Assembly (NCBI RefSeq): GCF_001424145.1
Contig: NZ_LMQM01000010.1
Location: forward strand, 739,606-803,605
Source: Chryseobacterium sp. Leaf404
Lineage (GTDB): Bacteria > Bacteroidota > Bacteroidia > Flavobacteriales > Weeksellaceae
Reading direction: 5' to 3'
Length of the DNA: 64,000 bases
In this document: positions 59,195 to 64,000 of the stretch, piece by piece
Position numbering within the stretch: position 1 is the first letter of the stretch
How the letters are laid out: each line of letters starts with the position of its first letter
Translations under genes and position numbers: made by a program
The notes under the pieces: generated by a model
Told to the model about the DNA's origin: nothing
Seen by the model: the letters and a program-made list of their open reading frames with translations, nothing else
Database searches by the model: none

Positions 59195-60622
59195 TTATAC
59201 TTTAAGGTCAGATTCTAAACCAATCAATTCTTTGTTGGCATCCAGAATAGGCTGGACTTCATTTGCGATGAATTCTTCCGTCTGAATTGGTGCAAAACCG
59301 ATGAAGTTTTTAGGGTCGAGAACTTCTTTTAATTTTGATTTGTCTAATTTCAACGAATTATCGTTTAAGATTCTTTCGATCAAATCGTTTTCTTTTCCTT
59401 CTTCTTTTACCTGCTTGGAAGCTTCCATAGAGTGAACTCTGATTACTTCGTGGATTTCCTGACGGTCGCCACCAGCTTTCACTTCTTCCATGATGATGTA
59501 TTCTGTCGCCATGAAAGGAAGTTCTTCCATAATATGTTTGTTAATTCTGTTTGGATACACCACAATTCCGTTCATAATGTTATTCCAGATCAATAAAATT
59601 GCATCAACTGCTAAAAATGCCTGAGGAATTGTTAATCTCTTGTTTGCAGAATCGTCTAACGTTCTTTCAAACCATTGTGTAGAAGCGACCATCGCAGAAC
59701 TCGTTGTCAAAGACATTACGTATTTTGCTAATGCTCCGATTCTTTCGCTTCTCATAGGATTACGCTTGTAAGCCATTGCAGATGAACCGATTTGGTTTTT
59801 CTCAAATGGTTCTTCAATTTCCTTCAGATTTTGAAGAAGACGTAAATCGTTGGTGAATTTATGTGCAGACTGAGCTATATTTCCTAATAAAGCTACAACT
59901 TTTGCATCAATTTTTCTGTCGTAAGTCTGTCCGGAAACCCCGAAAACTTTCTCAAAACCAAATCTTTTTGATAATTCTTTATCTAAATGTTTTACTTTAG
60001 AATAATCTCCGTTGAAAAGCTCCAGGAAACTTGCAGCCGTTCCCGTTGTTCCTTTTACCCCTCTGAATCTCAATGTTTCTAAGAAGAAATCAAGCTCTTC
60101 GATATCTAGAACTAAACTCTGTAACCAAAGTGTTGCTCTTTTCCCGACAGTTGTCAACTGAGCCGGCTGGAAATGTGTGAATCCTAAAGTCGGAAGGTCT
60201 TTGTACTGAATTGCGAAATCAGAAAGATTTTTCATTACGTTCACCAACTTTTTCTTTAAAATTAAAAGTCCGTCACGGATTTGAATTAAATCTGTATTGT
60301 CTCCTACAAAAGCTGAAGTTGCTCCCAAGTGAATAATTCCCTTTGCAGAAGGCGCCACATCACCATAAGCGTGAACGTGAGCCATCACATCATGACGGAA
60401 TTTTTTCTCATATTCTGCTGCTTTATCATAATCGATATTGTCAACATTGGCTTTCAACTCTGCAATTTGCTCGTCTGTAATATCAAGACCCAAGTCTTTT
60501 TCAATTTCAGCCAAAGCAATCCAAAGCTTTCTCCAATTCTGGAATTTGTTGTTGTGAGAAAAATTAAACAACATCTCTTCGCTTGAATAGCGTTCTTCCA
60601 AAGGATTTTTGTAGGAATTCAT
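59195..60622 (-). CDS. purB: Adenylosuccinate lyase
   Basis: A 475-aa fumarase/aspartase superfamily lyase with two purine-pathway reactions: SAICAR to AICAR and adenylosuccinate to AMP. Signature GSSAMAYKRNPMRSERIG (with catalytic Ser) is near residue 300; other conserved regions are HLGATSAFVGDNTDLIQIRD and TLGFTHFQPAQLTTVGKR. Start MNSYKNPLEERYSSEEMLFN. Last reaction steps of both branches link it to purK and purL in this window. Confidence 0.97.
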   Translation of the reverse strand: MNSYKNPLEERYSSEEMLFNFSHNNKFQNWRKLWIALAEIEKDLGLDITDEQIAELKANVDNIDYDKAAEYEKKFRHDVMAHVHAYGDVAPSAKGIIHLGATSAFVGDNTDLIQIRDGLLILKKKLVNVMKNLSDFAIQYKDLPTLGFTHFQPAQLTTVGKRATLWLQSLVLDIEELDFFLETLRFRGVKGTTGTAASFLELFNGDYSKVKHLDKELSKRFGFEKVFGVSGQTYDRKIDAKVVALLGNIAQSAHKFTNDLRLLQNLKEIEEPFEKNQIGSSAMAYKRNPMRSERIGALAKYVMSLTTSSAMVASTQWFERTLDDSANKRLTIPQAFLAVDAILLIWNNIMNGIVVYPNRINKHIMEELPFMATEYIIMEEVKAGGDRQEIHEVIRVHSMEASKQVKEEGKENDLIERILNDNSLKLDKSKLKEVLDPKNFIGFAPIQTEEFIANEVQPILDANKELIGLESDLKV

Positions 60623-60805
60623 TCTTTACTTTTACTTTTTTATAGATATGCAAAAGTAAGATTTTTTGATGAGAATTGAAAGAGGTTTTAAAAACTTCAA
60701 CTGGCGGAATTTTAAGTGAAAAGATGATGTATATTTTGATTTTTCCATCATAGTAAGTGCAAAACTTCAGGTGTGTTCTTATATCCAAAAAGGCTTTGCA
60801 GATTT

Positions 60806-60887
60806 AACCACAAACGGCACATAGGCTTTCACAAGGAACACTGGAAATTTTTGAGCTTAGTGAAAAATCTTTGTGCTCATTGTGATA
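60806..60887. repeat. Second MITE-like element
   Basis: Left end AACCACAAACGGCACATAGG (60806-60825) and right end, read in reverse, TATCACAATGAGCACAAAG with TTTTTCAC following. The two ends share CACAA, GCACA and TTTCAC-AAG in order. It resembles the terminal repeats of 24370-24505 (AACYACAAA). Shorter (about 82 bp), probably a degenerate relative. Confidence 0.5.
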
Positions 60888-60955
60888 AAAACATTGACAC
60901 AAAAGGCTTTCAGATCTGTTAAAAAATTAATATTCAGGACAATTTATAGAAAAAA

Positions 60956-60977
60956 AGCGCCACAGAATACTGCGACG
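60956..60977. terminator. Bidirectional terminator near the DsbA-like gene
   Basis: GCGCCACAG, loop AATA, CTGCGACGC with two wobble pairs, flanked by seven A on one side and eleven on the other. It serves the minus-strand DsbA-like gene ending at 61024. Confidence 0.75.
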
Positions 60978-61023
60978 CAAAAAAAAAATGTTTTTTAGAA
61001 AAAGTATATATAAAATGTTTGGT

Positions 61024-62025
61024 CTATTTGATGGTCCACATCGAACCGTTTTTTGTGGTTGTCTTCTCCAGTTTTCCCTGAGAAGTCAGGTCGTTCAGCA
61101 ATTTTTCGCTGTCTTTTCTTCCGTTTCCGGAAAGTTCTGTAAACTCTTTTGCAGTTAACGAACTGTATTTTTTAAATAACGATTCCCAGTCTTTCGCAAA
61201 TTCTGACTTTTCAGCTTTTGGATTTACTGTGAGAATTGCAGTTTCGTAAAAAGGATAAGGTTTGGAACCGTAAACCATTTGTTTTTCGCCTTTATTATTC
61301 ATGAAAAAGATAGTGGGAAATCCCCGCACGCCCAGTTCTCTGGCCATTTTAAGATCATCTTCAAATAAAGTTTTTGCTTTACCTTCGAAGTCAGATTTTA
61401 ACTGTTTTAAATCAAGACCGACTTTTTCAGCAGCCAACGCCATATTTTCCCATTTGGCAATATTTTTCCTTTTAAGGAAAACCAATTCTCTCAGCTCTCT
61501 CATAAAAAGAATGGCTTTTTCTTCGCTCTGCAACTGCGCTGCTTTGAAAGCAATCGATGGTGGATAGGAAGAATCCAAAGGATCCTGCAACCATACATCG
61601 CCATCAATCGGCATGTCGTAGTAACCGCTTACTTCGTCCCAATGGTGTGCAACATCAGATGGTTTACTGATGCCTCCGCTGTTGTAGCTCCAGTCTGGCA
61701 AAAGTCCGCCCATGTGGTATTCTACGTCGATTTCTTTTCCGTATTCGAGTTTCATTTTTCTCAGCTGAGGCTCGATTCCCCAGCAGGATGAACAGATCGG
61801 GTCTGTAAAATAGATTACTTTCACAGATTTTTCGGTTGTATCAATTGTTACTGAACCGTTTTCTTCACTTCCGGGAACACCGCAAACTCCGGTTTCGGGA
61901 TCACAAAGAAGTGGATTGGTTGTCTGTGTACTCATTTTATTACTCTTTTTTTTACCGTTCTGACCGCTGCATGACAGAGACAAAATGCTCAGGCTACAGA
62001 TGATCACATTTCTATAAAATCTCAT
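61024..62025 (-). CDS. DsbA-family thioredoxin-fold lipoprotein
   Basis: A 333-aa lipoprotein: lipobox SLSCSGQ (Cys19). The DsbA/FrnE-like domain starts near residue 65 with VKVIYFTDPICSSCWGIEPQ (active-site Cys78-Ser-Ser-Cys81) and has YHMGGLLPDWSYN, PSIAFKAAQLQSEEKAIL and the cis-Pro GVRGFPTIFFMN. An extra winged-helix-like C-terminal part (about 275-333) is present. An N-terminal CDPETGVCGVPG segment has two more Cys. Divergent from an HxlR regulator with 132 bp between starts, which suggests thiol-linked control. Confidence 0.9.
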   Translation of the reverse strand: MRFYRNVIICSLSILSLSCSGQNGKKKSNKMSTQTTNPLLCDPETGVCGVPGSEENGSVTIDTTEKSVKVIYFTDPICSSCWGIEPQLRKMKLEYGKEIDVEYHMGGLLPDWSYNSGGISKPSDVAHHWDEVSGYYDMPIDGDVWLQDPLDSSYPPSIAFKAAQLQSEEKAILFMRELRELVFLKRKNIAKWENMALAAEKVGLDLKQLKSDFEGKAKTLFEDDLKMARELGVRGFPTIFFMNNKGEKQMVYGSKPYPFYETAILTVNPKAEKSEFAKDWESLFKKYSSLTAKEFTELSGNGRKDSEKLLNDLTSQGKLEKTTTKNGSMWTIK

Positions 62026-62134
62026 CAGAAATTTTTCTTAACTCAGCAAATCTAAAACTTTGCTTACTTTAAAATACTATAAGTTTCATTTTGGAAAGTA
62101 GTTTCTTTGAGGAAACTGACTTTACAAAAATTCT

Positions 62135-62142
62135 TATCTTTG
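62135..62142 (+). promoter_or_regulatory. -7 box TATCTTTG of the HxlR gene
   Basis: It matches TAnnTTTG, 15 bp before ATG 62158. A TTTG at 62106-62109 is 25 bp upstream, wider than usual. Confidence 0.45.
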
Positions 62143-62157
62143 CATCAATCAAGAATT

Positions 62158-62535
62158 ATGAAAAAAACATCAACCGTAAACAACAACGCCATCTGCAAAC
62201 ACCGCATGAATGCCATCAAAGACACTGTTGAACTGCTTTCCGGCAAGTGGAAATTTCACATTGTGGGGACGCTTTTGCAGAGTAACAGAATGAGATTTAT
62301 GGATCTTCTCCGCGAAGTAGACGGCATCGGGACAAAAATGCTTTCAAAGGAGCTTCAGGATTTGGAGATGAACCATCTAATTACAAGAGAAGTTCTCGAC
62401 ACAAAACCCGTAACTGTAGAATACGAAATCACCGAGTTTGGTAAAACCTTGGCTCCGATTATTGATGAAGTGGCGAAGTGGGGGATTAATTACCGGACGA
62501 GTTTGTATGGGGAGAAAACCAGTTCTGTAGAATAA
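62158..62535 (+). CDS. HxlR-family transcriptional regulator
   Basis: A 125-aa winged-helix regulator. Start MKKTSTVNNNAICKHRMNAI; a redox-type Cys13 sits at the place of the sensing Cys of YodB/HypR members. HTH and wing: KWKFHIVGTLLQSNRMRFMD, LLREVDGIGTKMLSKELQDL, EMNHLITREVLDTKPVTVEY. The HxlR family regulates quinone, disulfide or formaldehyde stress genes. It is divergent from the DsbA-like gene, its likely target. I start at 62158 since the frame from 62107 crosses the promoter. Confidence 0.92.
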   Translation: MKKTSTVNNNAICKHRMNAIKDTVELLSGKWKFHIVGTLLQSNRMRFMDLLREVDGIGTKMLSKELQDLEMNHLITREVLDTKPVTVEYEITEFGKTLAPIIDEVAKWGINYRTSLYGEKTSSVE

Positions 62536-62559
62536 TTTTTAATAAAAATTTAGATAATA

Positions 62560-62587
62560 ACACGAATTTTTTGATTCGTGTTTTTTT
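62560..62587 (+). terminator. Terminator of the HxlR gene
   Basis: ACACGAAT, loop TTTTTG, ATTCGTGT and a run of T. Confidence 0.88.
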
Positions 62588-62682
62588 GAATCCACCAACT
62601 GATTTAAATACCTTTTTGAAAATTAGAAACCAAGGAGAATTAGTTTATCTTTGAGTTAATATTAATTTTTATAATTGTATTC

Positions 62683-63471
62683 ATGAACCAATCTAAAAAT
62701 TTGCTTTCAGAAATCGATTTTACAAACTTGTTCAATAAAAATTTAATTTTAAAAGTTAAAGATATTGATATTCTTGAAATCAATCAACTTGAGATTAAAA
62801 CGAGAGATACTGAAGGAGAAATATATACTCATTTTTTAAACAATGCATTCGCGGAATATAATTACGAACCGTCGGATCTTGATGAAATAATTGAGAGATA
62901 CTCTACAGCTTCTTCAAATTTATATTCCCAAAAAACACCAATTGATACCAATTGTATCATTCCTATTATAAAAGATAAAAGATTTTTTGATGAGTGCTCA
63001 AATCTTTCTGAAGAATTTTCAAGAAGTCATGTTTATGAGATGTACAACTCAGATTTATACATTTTTTATGCAGAAGATAAAGAGGATAGCATTTCCTATT
63101 TAACTACTGAGGATTTGGAAGAGTTAAGTTTAAATATAAAAGATTTACAAAATTTAGCGGTAAATAATTTAGAATCTTTACTTGAAATTGAACGAAGTGG
63201 AGACAGCGGCATTTTTATGCTTCTTGCGGGAGGAAACTATGAATCGAGTCTAATTTTATTCGACATTTGGAACGAAGATAATTTTCCGGTTAATGGAGAA
63301 ATTATTCTTGCAATTCCTTCCAGAGATTTGGTTTTTATTACAGGGAGTAATGAATTAGAAAATATTGAAAAGCTCAAAAACATAATTATCGAAATTAATA
63401 AGGAAGGAGATCATATCGTATCTGATAAGCTTTTCATTTTAAAAGATTCACATTTTCAGGTTTTAAACTAA
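62683..63471 (+). CDS. DUF1444 family protein
   Basis: A 262-aa cytosolic protein. The order of blocks fits DUF1444 (YtpQ): SDLYIFYAEDKEDSISYLTT, DLEELSLNIKDLQNLAVNNL, GIFMLLAGGNYESSLILFDI and EIILAIPSRDLVFITGSNEL, ending in SDKLFILKDSHFQ. The family is uncharacterised. It ends 4 bp from the stop of the minus-strand deformylase-like gene. Confidence 0.85.
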   Translation: MNQSKNLLSEIDFTNLFNKNLILKVKDIDILEINQLEIKTRDTEGEIYTHFLNNAFAEYNYEPSDLDEIIERYSTASSNLYSQKTPIDTNCIIPIIKDKRFFDECSNLSEEFSRSHVYEMYNSDLYIFYAEDKEDSISYLTTEDLEELSLNIKDLQNLAVNNLESLLEIERSGDSGIFMLLAGGNYESSLILFDIWNEDNFPVNGEIILAIPSRDLVFITGSNELENIEKLKNIIIEINKEGDHIVSDKLFILKDSHFQVLN

Positions 63472-63475
63472 GCAG

Positions 63476-64000
63476 TTATTTTTTAGCATCACTCCTCTTA
63501 AACGCATCCACTTTCAAATAAGCATCATTCTTTTCTTTATCATTTTTATCCGAGATTAAAATTCCGAAAAGATGATCGATTTCGTGTTGGAAGATGACGG
63601 CTGTGAAACCTTCAACTATTTCTGTATATTTCTGACCTTTTAAATCAACATATTCCAGCTGGATGACTTTGCTTCGGTAAAACTGACCGTAAAAATCGGG
63701 GATGGAAAGATCGCCCTCGGGACCGAGATTCTGAAGTTCGGATTTCCATGTGATGATGGGATTCAGGAAGTATTCCAACGGTTCGCCTTCTTTGTCGAAG
63801 CGCTGTACCCAGATTACTTTTCTGTTGATACCCACTTGCGGTGCGGCAATGCCTACTCCACCGTCGGTTGACTGAAGTGACGCTTTCATTCTGCTGACCA
63901 AAACCGCTGTATTTTTATCAAGCGGATCGATGTCGGCGGAAATGCTTAGTAATGTTTGATGCTGATGATTTTCTGTCGTCTGATAAATAGGTAAAGCGGT
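63476..64000 (-). CDS. def: Peptide deformylase-like protein, 5' part beyond the window
   Basis: Partial; the frame runs open to the window end at 64000. The PDF motif I GGVGIAAPQVG and motif III FQHEIDHLFGILI (HExxH) are present, but motif II reads EGDLSIPDFYG where normal deformylases have EGCLS: the metal-binding Cys is Asp. The upstream codons TALPIYQTTENHQHQTL look like a leader linker, so a longer, possibly exported protein is likely. It may be a bacterial PDF-like variant with a different metal site or no deformylase activity. The start is not visible. Confidence 0.8.
   Translation of the reverse strand, partial: TALPIYQTTENHQHQTLLSISADIDPLDKNTAVLVSRMKASLQSTDGGVGIAAPQVGINRKVIWVQRFDKEGEPLEYFLNPIITWKSELQNLGPEGDLSIPDFYGQFYRSKVIQLEYVDLKGQKYTEIVEGFTAVIFQHEIDHLFGILISDKNDKEKNDAYLKVDAFKRSDAKK

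Larger units (their letters stand above)
60623..61023. other. Intergenic region with MITE-like element
   Basis: A 401-bp gap. It holds a MITE-like element (60806-60887) and the bidirectional hairpin 60956-60977. The ORF across 60564-60788 on the minus strand is low-complexity and overlaps the purB start, so I do not call it. Confidence 0.55.

Noticed and set aside
60564..60788. 74-codon minus-strand ORF upstream of purB
   Set aside because: Overlaps the purB start, low complexity and no family resemblance.
1..64000. CRISPR arrays, tRNA or rRNA genes, complete IS elements
   Set aside because: No regularly spaced repeats, tRNA-like or rRNA-like segments, or transposase motifs were seen.

Overview
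The window looks like chromosomal DNA of a flavobacterium, most probably a Chryseobacterium-like member of the Weeksellaceae. This is an inference from AT-rich sequence, promoter boxes of the Bacteroidota type (TAnnTTTG near -7), few Shine-Dalgarno sites, and family content: DUF2805/TIGR03643, DUF2256, HYGGG receiver-like proteins, GldA-like ATPase, Bacteroidota-type TssF, twin M13 peptidases. I saw no tRNA, rRNA, CRISPR, phage or complete IS element.

Region by region. 1-7.4 kb: a decaying accessory stretch with a pirin, an NTF2-like gene cut by an in-frame stop, a relic of a second AraC regulator, an intact AraC regulator divergent from a redox/detoxification operon (acetyltransferase, Tat-leader alcohol dehydrogenase, cyclophilin-like lipoprotein, cupin lipoprotein, SDR), and a Crp/Fnr gene frameshifted in an A8 tract. 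7.6-17.2 kb: an alpha/beta hydrolase, then a light-response/photorepair island. ribA and an SDR-DUF2867 gene face a tightly overlapping operon: TetR, ABC1 kinase, DUF2256, cryptochrome-DASH, a second photolyase-like protein without the Fe-S cysteines of its family, DUF2805 and an SDR without the catalytic tyrosine. A perfect 15-bp inverted repeat containing both -7 boxes lies in the divergent promoter. A MarR-like gene follows.

17.4-31.4 kb: large PIG-L deacetylase, a 34-residue membrane peptide and a Na+/solute symporter (translationally coupled), DUF2911, an ABC ATPase, an M13 peptidase, VOC protein, DUF1634 plus TauE, DUF1543, purK and lipocalin. 31.6-38.1 kb: VWA protein, two SIMPL-domain secreted proteins and a LytS/LytTR-type two-component system with a secreted unknown protein encoded between kinase and regulator. 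Matching direct repeats (ACTTGGT then GCTTGGT, 21 bp apart) lie upstream of both SIMPL genes and the kinase and are a probable LytTR regulon. 38.3-46.4 kb: DUF7832, cinA, second M13 peptidase, EEP phosphatase, prolyl oligopeptidase, META lipoprotein.

46.4-64 kb, mostly minus strand: an isolated type VI baseplate pair (tssE, tssF), APC permease, pheT, dnaN, dgkA, an orphan barstar, purL, purB, a DsbA-like lipoprotein divergent from an HxlR regulator, DUF1444, and a 5'-truncated peptide-deformylase-like gene whose metal-binding Cys is Asp. Terminators, promoter boxes, two MITE-like elements and a pair of palindromic hairpins are listed individually. Functions are assigned from recognised motifs only; no database search was run.
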